Translations under genes and position numbers: made by a program | Part shown: positions 26,792-37,649 of the stretch, in pieces | How the letters are laid out: each line of letters starts with the position of its first letter | Position numbering within the stretch: the first letter of the stretch is position 1 | From: Aquimarina aquimarini | GTDB taxonomy: Bacteria; Bacteroidota; Bacteroidia; Flavobacteriales; Flavobacteriaceae | Direction of reading: 5' to 3' | DNA length: 64,000 bases | Assembly (NCBI RefSeq): GCF_900299535.1 | Contig: NZ_OMKE01000005.1 | Span: forward strand, 62,001-126,000 | Notes under the pieces: model-generated | Databases searched by the model: none | What the model saw: only the letters and a program-made list of their open reading frames with translations | Told to the model about the DNA's origin: nothing

Positions 26792-27511
26792 TTATTTTAT
26801 TGTGCAAACCACTTGATTACTAAATTGCAAACTGACTTTTTTATACGTATCAAGGCTTTTATCTTTTCTTGCTTTTTGATAAAATGCCTTAAAATTTTTA
26901 ATCTTCTTTTCTAAATTTTCTATTTTCCCAAAAACTAATGTAAATGAATACACCCTTAGTTCTAATTCATAATTACCTTCTTGATTAAGGCGTATTCCCA
27001 CTACATGTTTTTTCAAAAATTCATCTTTACGAATTTTTTTTAACAAAGGGAATACTTGCTCGACTTCTTTCTCAGATACATTATGTACTATCGGCACATG
27101 AGCCGAATGACTATCTGATAAAGGCATCATATTTCCAGTAGCATCAACATAAAAGGGAGTAACCGCATCAACCCTAGCAATTGGGGTGCGTTGCTTGATT
27201 TGTGCTTTAAGTTCTCCATTTACAGTTAGATACACATCAGAATGCTCAATCATTCTGTGCGCATCGAGTTCCTGCTCTACGGTATTCAAAACTAAAATTT
27301 CTTTGCCCACATTCGTAACTCTTTCCTGATTTTGTATTAACAATTTATTAACCGCCGTTTCATTTATATATGGATCTTGTTCTTCTATGAATTCTATATA
27401 TACTTCACTAATTTTTCGTTGCTCATTGCGTTTACTTGCAAAAGCAAAAAGAACTACTATCAAAATAAGTAGTCCGCTCCACTTTAAATATGTCAAAATT
27501 CTATTTTTCAT
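26792..27511 (-). CDS. ftsQ: Cell division protein FtsQ/DivIB
   Basis: 239 residues. Bitopic division protein linking the early ring to septal wall synthesis. One transmembrane helix at about 10-25 (WSGLLILIVVLFAFAS), then a POTRA-like segment (RKISEVYIEFIEEQDPYINE) and a beta domain with PFYVDATGNMMPLS, the typical FtsQ strand motif. The start codon overlaps the murC stop by 4 bases, so the two are translationally coupled. The sequence is divergent, but position between murC and ftsA supports the call. Confidence 0.88.
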   Translation of the reverse strand: MKNRILTYLKWSGLLILIVVLFAFASKRNEQRKISEVYIEFIEEQDPYINETAVNKLLIQNQERVTNVGKEILVLNTVEQELDAHRMIEHSDVYLTVNGELKAQIKQRTPIARVDAVTPFYVDATGNMMPLSDSHSAHVPIVHNVSEKEVEQVFPLLKKIRKDEFLKKHVVGIRLNQEGNYELELRVYSFTLVFGKIENLEKKIKNFKAFYQKARKDKSLDTYKKVSLQFSNQVVCTIK

Positions 27512-28854
27512 ACCAGCAAAGCTTCTTTTATCCTACCTACCTCTTCTCCTATATCACCCGCTCCAATTGTAACTACTACCTCAGGGTTGCTACTTGTTAT
27601 TTCCTTGATCAAACTATCTTTACTTACAAGTTTTTTCTTTTCTGCATCAATCATATCCAACAACCACTGAGAGGTAACTCCTTTTATAGGCAACTCTCTT
27701 GCTGGGTATATATCTAGTAAAATAAGTTCATCAAACTGCCCTAGACTTTGTGCAAAATCTGAAACAAAATCTTTTGTTCTACTATACAAATGTGGTTGAA
27801 AAATTGCCAATACTTTTTTATCAGGGTGCATTTCTCTTACCGCTTGATGTAGTGCATTGATCTCTGTGGGGTGGTGTGCATAGTCATCAATAAATACCAA
27901 ATCTTCTTTTTTGATCTGATAACTAAATCTTCTCTGCACCCCTTTAAAAGAAAATAAAGCCTTTGCCAAAGACTCGGTCGGGGAGCCGTAAAGCATCGCT
28001 ATAGCAAAGGCTGTAATAGCATTTAACAAGTTGTGTTTACCTGGCAGGTTTAAATGCAAATCTTTTATAAGTTTGTTTGGAGTCTTTAAATCAAAGATAT
28101 AAGTACCATTATCGATTTTTATATCTTGTATACAGTAATCAGAACCATCTTCAATTCCAAAAGTGATCCCAGAAAGAGGCAATCCGTTTCTAACTAATAG
28201 GTGATCTTTTGTTTTTGATGAAAATTCAACAAAAGATTCTTCTAACGCGTTTGCTTTTTTATAAATATCCAAATGATCTGCATCCATCGAGGTAACAGCA
28301 GCAATATCAGGATATAATTGCAAAAACGATCTATCAAATTCATCTGCTTCTACTACAACCACTTCATTTCCTTCTAAAACAAGATTGGATTGATAGTTCT
28401 CACTAATTCCTCCTAAAAATGCTGTTACTTTTGCTCCACTTTCTTTAAGCAAATGCGCTAGAATTGCTGTCGTCGTAGTTTTACCATGTGTTCCTGCAAC
28501 CGCAAGAGTATAAATATCTTTTGTTATTATCCCTAAGACTTCTGCCCTCTTTTTTATTAAAAAACCATTTTCCTGCACATATACAAACTCTTTATGACCT
28601 TTTGGAATAGCTGGCGTGTACACTACCAAAGTATTCTCTTTTCTTAAAAATATCTCAGGAATATTTTCTACACCGTCTTCAAAATGAATTGGAATGCCTA
28701 ACGAAATTAAATCCGTAGTTATCTGACTTGGTGTTTTATCATATCCTGCTACATTTTTACCAAGGAACTTAAAATATCGCGCAAGAGCACTCATACCAAT
28801 ACCTCCGATACCGATAAAATATATATTTTGTATGTTCTCTAAACTTTTATTCAT
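27508..28854 (-). CDS. murC: UDP-N-acetylmuramate--L-alanine ligase
   Basis: 448 residues. Adds L-Ala to UDP-MurNAc, the first amino acid of the peptide stem, using ATP. N-terminal Rossmann motif GIGGIGMSALARYF, P-loop AGTHGKTTTTAILAHLL, and the central ligase motif DDYAHHPTEI. Length is normal for the family. It lies 13 bp after murG and overlaps ftsQ by 4 bases within the dcw operon. Confidence 0.97.
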   Translation of the reverse strand: MNKSLENIQNIYFIGIGGIGMSALARYFKFLGKNVAGYDKTPSQITTDLISLGIPIHFEDGVENIPEIFLRKENTLVVYTPAIPKGHKEFVYVQENGFLIKKRAEVLGIITKDIYTLAVAGTHGKTTTTAILAHLLKESGAKVTAFLGGISENYQSNLVLEGNEVVVVEADEFDRSFLQLYPDIAAVTSMDADHLDIYKKANALEESFVEFSSKTKDHLLVRNGLPLSGITFGIEDGSDYCIQDIKIDNGTYIFDLKTPNKLIKDLHLNLPGKHNLLNAITAFAIAMLYGSPTESLAKALFSFKGVQRRFSYQIKKEDLVFIDDYAHHPTEINALHQAVREMHPDKKVLAIFQPHLYSRTKDFVSDFAQSLGQFDELILLDIYPARELPIKGVTSQWLLDMIDAEKKKLVSKDSLIKEITSSNPEVVVTIGAGDIGEEVGRIKEALLV

Positions 28855-28867
28855 TGATACTTATTCC

Positions 28868-29971
28868 TTACCTCTTCTTTTCTATTAATTTTTCTATCTC
28901 GTTAACGATATCAGAAGTCGCATTGGGTAATGCTATTTTTTTTATTGCTTCTGATAGCTTGATCTGTTTCTCTTCTGATGCCAGTATATCTGAAATTGTA
29001 TGCTGAAAATTGTCATCCAATTCTTTTTCTCTTAACATAACCGCTCCTTCTTGATCAACTATAGCTTGTGCATTTTTGGTTTGATGATCTTCTGCTACAT
29101 TTGGAGAAGGAATAAACAATGTTGGTTTTGCCACAATACACAATTCTGAAACAGAACTTGCTCCTGCTCTAGAGATAATAATATCTGCTGCTGCATATGC
29201 CAAATCCATAGTATCCAAAAACTGATGTACTTGTACATTTCTATTACTATCATACTGTTTGTACTCTGAATAGTACAACTTTCCACATTGCCAAATAACC
29301 TGTACTCCTTTCTTTGCAAAAAACTCTAATTCTTTTTCGATTAACTGATTAATCCTTCTTGCTCCTAGACTTCCTCCTAATACTACTATTGTTTTTTTCT
29401 TTGTATCAAGCTTATATTTTGCAATAGCTTCTTCTCTTTTTCCCTCTACACTCAACAGATCTTGCCTTACTGGGTTTCCTGTTTTTACTATTTTATCCTC
29501 AGGAAAAAAACGATTCATACCATCATAGGCTACGCATATTTTATTAGCCCCTTTTGACAACCATTTATTTGTTATCCCTGGCAATGAATTTTGCTCTTGA
29601 ATTACTGTTGGAATATTTTTTGTGCTTGCTACTTTCAATAATGGTCCACTTGCAAATCCTCCTGTTCCTATAACCACATCAGGCTGGATTTTTTTTATAA
29701 TATTTCTCGATTTCCAAAGACTACTTAATAGCTTTATCGGAAACAACAAATTGCTCAACGTTAATTTTCTTTGAATACCACTAATCCACAGTCCTATAAT
29801 CTCATATCCCGCTTGTGGCACTTTTTGCATCTCCATACGATCCTCTGCCCCTACAAACAAAATAGAAGCCTCAGGATATCTGTTTTTTATCTCATTGGCA
29901 ATAGCTATTGCAGGGTAGATATGCCCTCCTGTTCCTCCTCCTGATAATATGACTTTCAGATTTTTACTCAT
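28868..29971 (-). CDS. murG: Lipid II-forming GlcNAc transferase MurG
   Basis: 367 residues. Transfers GlcNAc from UDP-GlcNAc to lipid I on the inner face of the membrane. The glycine-rich loop [19 protein letters not shown] opens the protein. [15 protein letters not shown] lies in the middle, and the donor-site motif [11 protein letters not shown] (residues about 270-280) completes the GT28 pattern. The start overlaps the ftsW stop by 4 bases (ATGA-type coupling). Confidence 0.97.
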   Translation of the reverse strand: MSKNLKVILSGGGTGGHIYPAIAIANEIKNRYPEASILFVGAEDRMEMQKVPQAGYEIIGLWISGIQRKLTLSNLLFPIKLLSSLWKSRNIIKKIQPDVVIGTGGFASGPLLKVASTKNIPTVIQEQNSLPGITNKWLSKGANKICVAYDGMNRFFPEDKIVKTGNPVRQDLLSVEGKREEAIAKYKLDTKKKTIVVLGGSLGARRINQLIEKELEFFAKKGVQVIWQCGKLYYSEYKQYDSNRNVQVHQFLDTMDLAYAAADIIISRAGASSVSELCIVAKPTLFIPSPNVAEDHQTKNAQAIVDQEGAVMLREKELDDNFQHTISDILASEEKQIKLSEAIKKIALPNATSDIVNEIEKLIEKKR

Positions 29972-31173
29972 AAAACTTCACTCAAAACTCCTAACGGATC
30001 TTCTTCTTTTTCTTTAATTTTTTCTTTTTCTGTATCTAGATTCCTTTCACTACTTACACTCAACACAATACCTATTGCTAGGCATGTCATCCAAATTGAT
30101 GTACCCCCACTACTTACAAGTGGCAATGTTTGCCCAGTAACTGGAAATAATTCTACTGCAACGGCCATATTTATCAATGCCTGAAAAACAATAGGTAATC
30201 CAACACCTACGACTAATAACTTACCAAATATATCTGTGCTTTTATGAGCCACAATTACCAATCGCAGTAACAATAAAATGTATAATAACATTAGAAAAAC
30301 ACCTCCAACAAAGCCCCATTCTTCAATAATAATAGCATAGATAAAATCTGATGATGATTGTGGTAAAAAATTTCTTTGTACACTTTTTCCAGGACCAGTA
30401 CCAATAACTCTCCCTCTTGCTATTGCAATTTTTGCTCGTTCGATTTGATAATCTTCCTGAGTATTTTTATCATCTGCAAAATTTTCTATCCTGCTTACCC
30501 ATGTATCTACTCTATTTGGAAAAACTCCTGGAAATGCTTTAGCAAATAACACAAAAAAGGTAAGCACCAATAGCCCTGTTCCTAACACTACTGCTATATA
30601 CCGTATGGGGTACCCCCCTAAAAACACCAATACTATAACCATCGAAAAGATGATAGCTGTTGTAGAGAAATTGGCTGGTAGGATTAACATTAATACTAAA
30701 AAAACAGGTAACCAAAGTGGCACCAATGTTTCTTTAAAAGAAACTACTTTATCCTTAATTTTTGAAAGATATCTGGCCACATATGCCATCAAAACTACTG
30801 CCGCCAATGTAGATGTTTGAAAAGTAACTCCAACAAATGGTAGCCGAATCCATCTACTGGCATTTGCACCTCCTATGGTAGTATTCTGAGCCATTGTAAC
30901 TAGCAACAATACTACGATAACAGGAATCATAATTATAGACAACCCTTTAAAATAGTGATATGGTATTTTATGCACTCCATACATAATCAAAAACCCCAAA
31001 ACCAGATGCGCAAAATGCTTTATCAGAAAACCAAAAGTATCTCCATCTCCATATAGATACGCCAAATTACTACTAGCACTATAGACAGGAAGAAACGAAA
31101 ACAATGCCAACAAAGCCGCTACAGCCCAGATCGCCCTATCCCCTTTTATATTTGTTAGTATTTTCTTTGTCAT
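29968..31173 (-). CDS. ftsW: Septal peptidoglycan polymerase FtsW
   Basis: 401 residues, SEDS family integral membrane glycosyltransferase working with FtsI. About ten hydrophobic helices. Family motifs include [20 protein letters not shown] and [10 protein letters not shown], and the helix region [19 protein letters not shown] near the C-terminus. The cytoplasmic tail is short and charged. It lies between murD and murG in the usual place. FtsW rather than RodA is chosen because of the cluster context. Confidence 0.95.
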   Translation of the reverse strand: MTKKILTNIKGDRAIWAVAALLALFSFLPVYSASSNLAYLYGDGDTFGFLIKHFAHLVLGFLIMYGVHKIPYHYFKGLSIIMIPVIVVLLLVTMAQNTTIGGANASRWIRLPFVGVTFQTSTLAAVVLMAYVARYLSKIKDKVVSFKETLVPLWLPVFLVLMLILPANFSTTAIIFSMVIVLVFLGGYPIRYIAVVLGTGLLVLTFFVLFAKAFPGVFPNRVDTWVSRIENFADDKNTQEDYQIERAKIAIARGRVIGTGPGKSVQRNFLPQSSSDFIYAIIIEEWGFVGGVFLMLLYILLLLRLVIVAHKSTDIFGKLLVVGVGLPIVFQALINMAVAVELFPVTGQTLPLVSSGGTSIWMTCLAIGIVLSVSSERNLDTEKEKIKEKEEDPLGVLSEVL

Positions 31174-31237
31174 CTTTTATACTTTGTTCTTCACAATTAG
31201 ACTGTTTATTTTCTATACAGATTTTATTATTACCCTA

Positions 31238-32593
31238 CTACAACTCTCTCACTGCTTCTTTAAACTGCCTTCCTCTTTCTTCATAGTTTTTAAACAAGTC
31301 AAAACTTGCGCATGCAGGAGACAACAATACATTTTCATTTCGTTCTGCTATCTTATAGGCCATATTTACAGCTTCTTTCATAGATTGTGTTTCAACAATA
31401 TTATCTACACAATTACCAAATGCGTTAATTATTTTTGAATTATCTACTCCCAAGCAAATAATTGCTTTTACTTTTTCATTTACCAAAGAATATAGTTCTG
31501 TATAGTCATTTCCTTTATCTACCCCTCCTACAATCCAAACGGTTGCAGATTTCATAGCATCCAAAGCATAAAATGTTGCATTTACATTCGTTGCTTTTGA
31601 ATCATTAATGTATTGTACATTACTAATTTTTAATACATTTTCTAATCGATGTTCTACACCATGAAAATTTTCTAGACATTCTCTTATAGTCGTTTTTCTA
31701 ATTTTCAACAATTGTGATACTGTGGCTGCCGCCATAGCATTTTTCACATTGTGACCTCCTTTTGCTGCTAATTTTGTTGTTGGCATCTTAATTATATTAT
31801 TATCTATTGTTATTATTATGTTTTCTTCTTCTAAATATGCTCCGTTCTCTACCTTTTTGGTCAATGAGAAAGGTAATAACCTTGAACGAACAGGGTGTTT
31901 ATCTAAATATTCTGTTATTACTGAATCATCGGCATCATAAATAAAATAATCCTCTTCTTTTTGATTCATTGCAATCCTGAATTTTGAGGCTATGTAATTC
32001 TCAAATTCATATTCATACCGATCCAAATGATCTGGTGTAATATTAGTCAACACTGCAATATGAGGAGCAAAATCCTCTATACCATCTAACTGAAAACTAC
32101 TTAGCTCTAAAACATATACTGGAGCATCCTTTTCTGCCACTTGTTTAGCAAAACTATCTCCGATATTTCCAGCCATATTGACCTCTAACTCTCCTTTTTC
32201 AAGTATATAATGCGTAAGCATTGTAGTGGTTGTCTTGCCATTACTTCCTGTAATCCCTACAATTTGTGCTGTTGTATATGCTGATGCAAATTCTATTTCT
32301 GACACAACCTTAACCCCAGCTTTTTTCAACTTTTCTACTAGTGCTATTTTATCTGGAATCCCAGGGCTCTTCATTACAACATCTGCATTCAGAATCTTAG
32401 CTTCTGTATGTTGCTCTTCTTCCCACTGGATATCAAAATTTCTAAGAACATCTTTATACTGATCTGTTATTACTCCCTTATCAGAAACAAAAACTTCAAA
32501 CCCTTCTTTTTTTCCTAGGATGGCAGTTCCTACACCACTTTCTCCTGCTCCCAGCACAACGAGTCGTTTTCTTATTTTTGACTTACTGTTCAC
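31238..32593 (-). CDS. murD: UDP-N-acetylmuramoylalanine--D-glutamate ligase
   Basis: 451 residues. ATP-dependent addition of D-Glu to UDP-MurNAc-L-Ala. N-terminal VLGAGESGVGTAILGKKEG, P-loop GITGSNGKTTTTMLTHYIL, and the C-terminal motif NDSKATNVNATFYAL, which is diagnostic for MurD. It begins 5 bases after the mraY stop, so it is part of the same transcript. Confidence 0.97.
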   Translation of the reverse strand: MNSKSKIRKRLVVLGAGESGVGTAILGKKEGFEVFVSDKGVITDQYKDVLRNFDIQWEEEQHTEAKILNADVVMKSPGIPDKIALVEKLKKAGVKVVSEIEFASAYTTAQIVGITGSNGKTTTTMLTHYILEKGELEVNMAGNIGDSFAKQVAEKDAPVYVLELSSFQLDGIEDFAPHIAVLTNITPDHLDRYEYEFENYIASKFRIAMNQKEEDYFIYDADDSVITEYLDKHPVRSRLLPFSLTKKVENGAYLEEENIIITIDNNIIKMPTTKLAAKGGHNVKNAMAAATVSQLLKIRKTTIRECLENFHGVEHRLENVLKISNVQYINDSKATNVNATFYALDAMKSATVWIVGGVDKGNDYTELYSLVNEKVKAIICLGVDNSKIINAFGNCVDNIVETQSMKEAVNMAYKIAERNENVLLSPACASFDLFKNYEERGRQFKEAVREL

Positions 32594-32597
32594 GTCC

Positions 32598-33830
32598 TTA
32601 TCTCACTTTAAGTGTTACAACTGTGATAATTGCCAGCAAAATTCCTATAATCCAAAATCTTGAAACAATCTTACTCTCATGTATCCCTTTTTTCTGATAA
32701 TGATGATGCAAAGGAGACATTAAAAACACTCTTCGTCCTTCTCCATGTTTTCTTTTGGTGTACTTAAACCAACTTACCTGAATCATTACAGATAAGGTTT
32801 CTATAAAAAAGATCCCACAAAGGATTGGAATCAAAAACTCTTTACGTATTGCAATTGATATCACCGCTATTATTCCTCCAATGGTAAGACTACCTGTGTC
32901 TCCCATAAACACTTGCGCTGGATATGTATTGTACCACAAAAACCCAACTAATGCTCCTGCAAAAGCTGTTATATATATTACAATCTCTCCTGAGTTAGGG
33001 ATATACATTATATTGAGATAGTCTGAAAAAATGATATTACCAGATATCCATGCAAACAAGGCCAATGTGAGTACTATTATTGCAGATGAACCAGCAGCAA
33101 GCCCATCAATTCCATCAGTAAGATTGGCTCCATTTGACACTGCAGTAACGATAAATATTACAATTGGAATAAAAATTAACCAAGTATATTTCACCATCTC
33201 AGGGCTAATCCATGTGATTAAATCTGAGTAATCAAATTCATTATTTTTAAAAAACGGTAATGTGGTTTTTGTCGATTTTGTCGCTGGGTTAAAATCAGAC
33301 ACCTCTTCTCCTACAGTTGCTATTTTACTAGTTTCTGATTGCGCTTTTTCTTCTTTAATAGTGATATCTCCATGAAAATACATGGTACACCCTACTATGA
33401 GCCCTAACCCTACTTGTCCTATGATCTTGAATCGCCCAGCTAAGCCTTCCTTATCTTTTCGTTTTATTTTTAAATAATCATCTGTAAATCCAATAATCCC
33501 CATCCATAAAGTTGTAACAACCAGTAGAATTACATATATATTATCGAGTCTTGCAAATAACAATACTGGTACAAGGGTCGCCAGAATAATAATCACTCCT
33601 CCCATGGTTGGTGTACCTGCTTTTTCTGCCTGACCATCTAAACCAAGCTCTCGAATACTTTCTCCCATTTGCTTCTTTCTAAGAAAGTTTATAATTCGTT
33701 TACCATAAATTGTAGAGATCAACAATGATACTATAATAGCCATTGCCGCTCTAAAGGTGATAAACTGAAAAAGCGTTGCTCCGGGAAACTGATATTCGCT
33801 TTCTAAATATTCAAATAGATAATATAACAT
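32598..33830 (-). CDS. mraY: Phospho-MurNAc-pentapeptide translocase MraY
   Basis: 410 residues. Makes lipid I from UDP-MurNAc-pentapeptide and undecaprenyl phosphate. Catalytic motifs: [12 protein letters not shown] (Asp pair at 117-118), [28 protein letters not shown] and [12 protein letters not shown]. The protein is about 50 residues longer than the 360-residue Escherichia coli enzyme. The excess is a hydrophilic insert at about 152-205, after a transmembrane helix. It lies between murE and murD. Confidence 0.97.
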   Translation of the reverse strand: MLYYLFEYLESEYQFPGATLFQFITFRAAMAIIVSLLISTIYGKRIINFLRKKQMGESIRELGLDGQAEKAGTPTMGGVIIILATLVPVLLFARLDNIYVILLVVTTLWMGIIGFTDDYLKIKRKDKEGLAGRFKIIGQVGLGLIVGCTMYFHGDITIKEEKAQSETSKIATVGEEVSDFNPATKSTKTTLPFFKNNEFDYSDLITWISPEMVKYTWLIFIPIVIFIVTAVSNGANLTDGIDGLAAGSSAIIVLTLALFAWISGNIIFSDYLNIMYIPNSGEIVIYITAFAGALVGFLWYNTYPAQVFMGDTGSLTIGGIIAVISIAIRKEFLIPILCGIFFIETLSVMIQVSWFKYTKRKHGEGRRVFLMSPLHHHYQKKGIHESKIVSRFWIIGILLAIITVVTLKVR

Positions 33831-33878
33831 ATGGGGTTGTTACCTTTTGTACTTTGTTTTCTTTGAGTACAGAAGGGT

Positions 33879-35342
33879 TTATTTATTTATTTTTTTTAAT
33901 TCTTTCCCAACGATTTCAAAATCATCAAAATCATTTCGTTCGCCATTAATCTCTTGATAGGTTTCATGACCCTTTCCTGCTATGAGAATAATATCATCTT
34001 TCTGTGCTAACTGACAAGCTGTTTTTATTGCTTGCTTTCTATTTGTAATTGATAATGTTTTTTTATAATCCTGTGGTTCTACTCCTTTTTCTATCTCTTC
34101 TATAATTTGGTCAGGATTTTCTGTTCTAGGATTATCACTTGTAAAAATCACCTTATTACTAAGTTTTGCTGCAATATTACCCATCACAGGTCGTTTTGAC
34201 TTATCTCTATCCCCGCCACAACCAACTACAGTAATCAATGTTTCGTTATTTGTTCTAATATCATTGATTGTTTCTAATACATTTTTTAAGGCATCTGGTG
34301 TATGTGCATAATCAACTATTGCCGTGATTTTTTCGTCAGAAATCAAATACTGAAATCTACCACTCACACTTTGCAAGTCACTCAATAGCTGTAATGTTTC
34401 TAAAGTTTCTAATCCTAGTAATTCTGCAGTGCCGAAAATTGCTAACAAATTGTACGCATTAAAGCTTCCTATCAATTTTGTCCAGACTTCTTGATCATTC
34501 AACTTGAGCAACAACCCCTGGATACTGTTTTCTATAATCTGACCTCTATAATCTGCATATGATTTTAAGGCATAGCTATACTTTTTTGCTTTGGTATTTT
34601 GAAGCATAAACTCCCCATTCTTATCATCTTTATTTACTATTGCAAATGCTTTTGAAGGTAAACTATCAAAGAATTTCTTTTTTACATCTCTATATTCTTT
34701 GAAAGTTTTATGATAATCAAGATGATCATGAGAGAGATTGGTAAAAATTCCTCCTACAAACTCCAATCCTTCTGTACGCTTTTGATCTATACCATGTGAA
34801 CTTACCTCCATAAAACAATATTCTACTCCTACAGCATTCATCTCCTTGAGGTAATAATTAATTGTCAAAGAATCAGGAGTTGTATGAGTAGTAGCATACT
34901 CTTGAGAATCCACCAAAATTTTTACAGTAGATAATAAACCTACTTTAAAACCTGCTTTTTTAAATAATTGATACAACAATGTTGCTATAGTGGTCTTACC
35001 ATTGGTTCCTGTAACTCCAATTAGTTTAAGATTTCCAGAAGGAGAACCGTAGTAATTGGAAGCCATCATTGCTAATGCTGATTGAGTGTCTCCTACTTCT
35101 ACATATGTCACTCCTTCTACAATAGTATTTGGTTTTTTCTCACACACCACTGCTAGTGCTCCTTGATCAATTGCTTTTTCTATAAAATCATGCCCATCAG
35201 AAACAGCTCCTCTGATAGCCACAAATACATCATCTTGTTCTACTCTTCTAGAGTCAAACTCAATTTTATTAACCCCAATTATAGTGTTTCCCACTACGGC
35301 ATTAATAGCTACCTTATATAGTATATCTTTTAATTCTGTCAC
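33879..35342 (-). CDS. murE: UDP-MurNAc-tripeptide synthetase MurE (meso-DAP type)
   Basis: 487 residues. Adds the third stem residue. P-loop GVTGTNGKTTIATLLYQLF near residue 110. The substrate motif is SDNPRTENP: DNPR is the form that selects meso-diaminopimelate rather than L-lysine, so the wall should be of the DAP type. GCGGDRDKSKRPVMG is also typical. The start overlaps the end of ftsI by 4 bases. Confidence 0.97.
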   Translation of the reverse strand: MTELKDILYKVAINAVVGNTIIGVNKIEFDSRRVEQDDVFVAIRGAVSDGHDFIEKAIDQGALAVVCEKKPNTIVEGVTYVEVGDTQSALAMMASNYYGSPSGNLKLIGVTGTNGKTTIATLLYQLFKKAGFKVGLLSTVKILVDSQEYATTHTTPDSLTINYYLKEMNAVGVEYCFMEVSSHGIDQKRTEGLEFVGGIFTNLSHDHLDYHKTFKEYRDVKKKFFDSLPSKAFAIVNKDDKNGEFMLQNTKAKKYSYALKSYADYRGQIIENSIQGLLLKLNDQEVWTKLIGSFNAYNLLAIFGTAELLGLETLETLQLLSDLQSVSGRFQYLISDEKITAIVDYAHTPDALKNVLETINDIRTNNETLITVVGCGGDRDKSKRPVMGNIAAKLSNKVIFTSDNPRTENPDQIIEEIEKGVEPQDYKKTLSITNRKQAIKTACQLAQKDDIILIAGKGHETYQEINGERNDFDDFEIVGKELKKINK

Positions 35343-37333
35343 GATAATTCTAATCTCACTGTTTGGTTTATCTTCACTTTGGTTCCAGGCTTTATGGATT
35401 GGTTTTTCACTTTTCCAACTCCTTCTAATTTTACTCTTAACCCCATGTTTTCTAAAAGGGCAACTACATCCATTGCAGGCATTCCTTTTACATTGGGCAT
35501 TATAGTTTTATATTTTTGAGCATTTTGATAATATTTATCATAACTATTTACCACTGCATTACTTTCTACTACTGCATATGACACTTCATCTATAACAGGT
35601 ATATCATTATATATCTTTGTTGCTATCGTCTTAAAAACTGGAGCAGCAACTTCACTACCGTAATATCCTTTTTTCTTATTAGGACGGTGAATAACTACTA
35701 TACATGAATAGATAGGCTTATCTACAGGAAAATATCCTGCAAAAGAGGATATGTATTCTCGTTCTTTATCTTTTCCATAATTCCCCCAGCATGTTCCTGT
35801 TTTTCCTGCTATTCCAAAATTATCTGTACGAATATTATCTGCGGTTCCTCTTTTTACAACATTCTTCATCATCTCTTGCGCTATTTTTGCTGTTTCTTTA
35901 GAGCATATTGTCGGATTAAGTATTTCTTTATCAAATCTTTCTCTGGTCTTATCCCAGGTTTTTACCTCCTTGATAAATCTTGGTTTAACCATCTCTCCAT
36001 CATTTGCTATTGCATTATAGAATGCTAATGTTTGCAATGGTGTTATTGCTACTCCATATCCATGTGCCATCCAAGGCAATGTCGTACCGTACCAATCATC
36101 GTCTCCTGGATATGGAATTTTTGGCTTACCTTCTCCTTTTATAGCTAATCCTAGTGTTTCCCCTAGTCCCATATTAATCAATCGATCTACAAACTTTCTA
36201 GGATTGTTTTTATAGTTTTGATCAATAATTTTAGCAAAAGCAGTATTTGAAGACAACTCAAACGCTTTGGCCATAGATATCTTACCATACCCTCCCCATT
36301 TTGAATCTCTTACTGTTCTATCATAAAATTTCACTTTCCCATCTTCTGTATCTACGACATGACTAGAATCTATCACTTTATCTTCTAGAGCAGCTACTAT
36401 AGTCATCAGCTTAAATGTAGATCCAGGCTCATGAGATTCTCCTACAGCATAATTTAATTTTTCATAATACCTTCCTGTTTTTGTTCTACCCAAATTAGAG
36501 ATTGCTTTTATCTCTCCTGTTTTGGTCTCCATAACAACTACAGTTCCATGCTCTGCCTCAAATTTTTCTAATTGAGCCAATAATTCATGATGTGCTATAT
36601 CTTGAATATTCACATCTATGGTAGAAACCACATCAAAACCATCTTGTGGTTCTACTTCATTAGCATCTCCTATAGGTTTCCATTGATTTTTTGCTATTTT
36701 TTGTTTCTTTCGCTTTCCTTCTTTACCTCTCAAAAATGGGCCATAAGCTCCTTCTAAACCTACTCTGGTATAATACCCTTGCTCATCCCTTCTTTCATAC
36801 CCAACTGTACGCTCTGCTATCTTACCTATAGGATGCTCCCTTACAGTACGTTGCTCCACAATTAACCCTCCTCGATTTGCTCCAAACTCAAATAATGGAA
36901 ACTTCTTAACTCTCATATACTGAGAGTATCCTAAATTTCTTCGCAATAAGAGGTATCTATTTTTATTGGATCTAGCTGTTCTTATTATTTTATCATAATA
37001 AGACACTGATTTCCCAAACTCTTTAGACAAAGCTTCACACAACGGTTTTATATGTGCTCTAAAATCTTTTTCATTTACTGCAAGTGCATCAAATCGTATA
37101 TCATATTTAGGAACAGAAGTTGCTAGCAAATTACCTTTACTATCATAGAGGTTTCCGCGATTTGCAGGAATATCAAAAGTTTTAAAAACTCGTTCTTGGC
37201 CTTTTTGGCGATACATATCTCCTTCTACAAACTGTATATTCACTAATTTCACCAATACTGCTATTGCAAAAACGAACATACATGCTGCTATAAAGTACAA
37301 CCGATTTAATATGTTTTTTTCTTTTACTGCCAA
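35339..37333 (-). CDS. ftsI: Septal penicillin-binding protein FtsI (PBP3) with PASTA domain
   Basis: 664 residues. Transpeptidase that cross-links septal peptidoglycan with FtsW. One N-terminal membrane helix (about 12-32), a dimerisation/pedestal region, then the catalytic domain. SxxK motif STFK with nucleophile Ser305, SSN at 361-363, and KTGT in IAGKTGTCWGNY. The last 55 residues (MPNVKGMPAMDVVALLENMG and following) form one PASTA domain, which the Escherichia coli protein lacks. It follows ftsL by 4 bases. Confidence 0.96.
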   Translation of the reverse strand: MAVKEKNILNRLYFIAACMFVFAIAVLVKLVNIQFVEGDMYRQKGQERVFKTFDIPANRGNLYDSKGNLLATSVPKYDIRFDALAVNEKDFRAHIKPLCEALSKEFGKSVSYYDKIIRTARSNKNRYLLLRRNLGYSQYMRVKKFPLFEFGANRGGLIVEQRTVREHPIGKIAERTVGYERRDEQGYYTRVGLEGAYGPFLRGKEGKRKKQKIAKNQWKPIGDANEVEPQDGFDVVSTIDVNIQDIAHHELLAQLEKFEAEHGTVVVMETKTGEIKAISNLGRTKTGRYYEKLNYAVGESHEPGSTFKLMTIVAALEDKVIDSSHVVDTEDGKVKFYDRTVRDSKWGGYGKISMAKAFELSSNTAFAKIIDQNYKNNPRKFVDRLINMGLGETLGLAIKGEGKPKIPYPGDDDWYGTTLPWMAHGYGVAITPLQTLAFYNAIANDGEMVKPRFIKEVKTWDKTRERFDKEILNPTICSKETAKIAQEMMKNVVKRGTADNIRTDNFGIAGKTGTCWGNYGKDKEREYISSFAGYFPVDKPIYSCIVVIHRPNKKKGYYGSEVAAPVFKTIATKIYNDIPVIDEVSYAVVESNAVVNSYDKYYQNAQKYKTIMPNVKGMPAMDVVALLENMGLRVKLEGVGKVKNQSIKPGTKVKINQTVRLELS

Positions 37334-37337
37334 CAGT

Positions 37338-37649
37338 TTAATTTTTTACTATTATTTTTCTAGGTGGCCTTTCTGGGCGCTTTAATCCTTTTTGCATCAT
37401 TTTTTTTACTATAGACGATTCCATCTTCAATCTCATCAACTCTGTTTTTCCATCTACAAAATGCGTCCTTAACTCTCTTACTTCATTATTTAATTTTGCA
37501 ATCTCATGCACTTTGCTCTCTGCATTATGAGAACTTGCAATCATTATTATTGCTAAAAAGGAAAGAAACAACAACATCCTCCAATTTTTCATAGCATCAT
37601 CTGCTATAAGAAACTTACCTTTTAATATGTCGTATATCGTCTGTTTCAA
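37338..37649 (-). CDS. ftsL: FtsL-like cell division protein
   Basis: 103 residues. Small bitopic protein with one transmembrane helix (about 24-42, WRMLLFLSFLAIIMIASS), then a coiled-coil-like heptad region (VHEIAKLNNEVRELRTHFV) and a basic tail. Sequence similarity to characterised FtsL is low. The call rests on topology and on the position between rsmH and ftsI, where FtsL lies in other genomes. FtsL normally forms the FtsQLB complex. The start overlaps the rsmH stop by 4 bases. Confidence 0.8.
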   Translation of the reverse strand: MKQTIYDILKGKFLIADDAMKNWRMLLFLSFLAIIMIASSHNAESKVHEIAKLNNEVRELRTHFVDGKTELMRLKMESSIVKKMMQKGLKRPERPPRKIIVKN

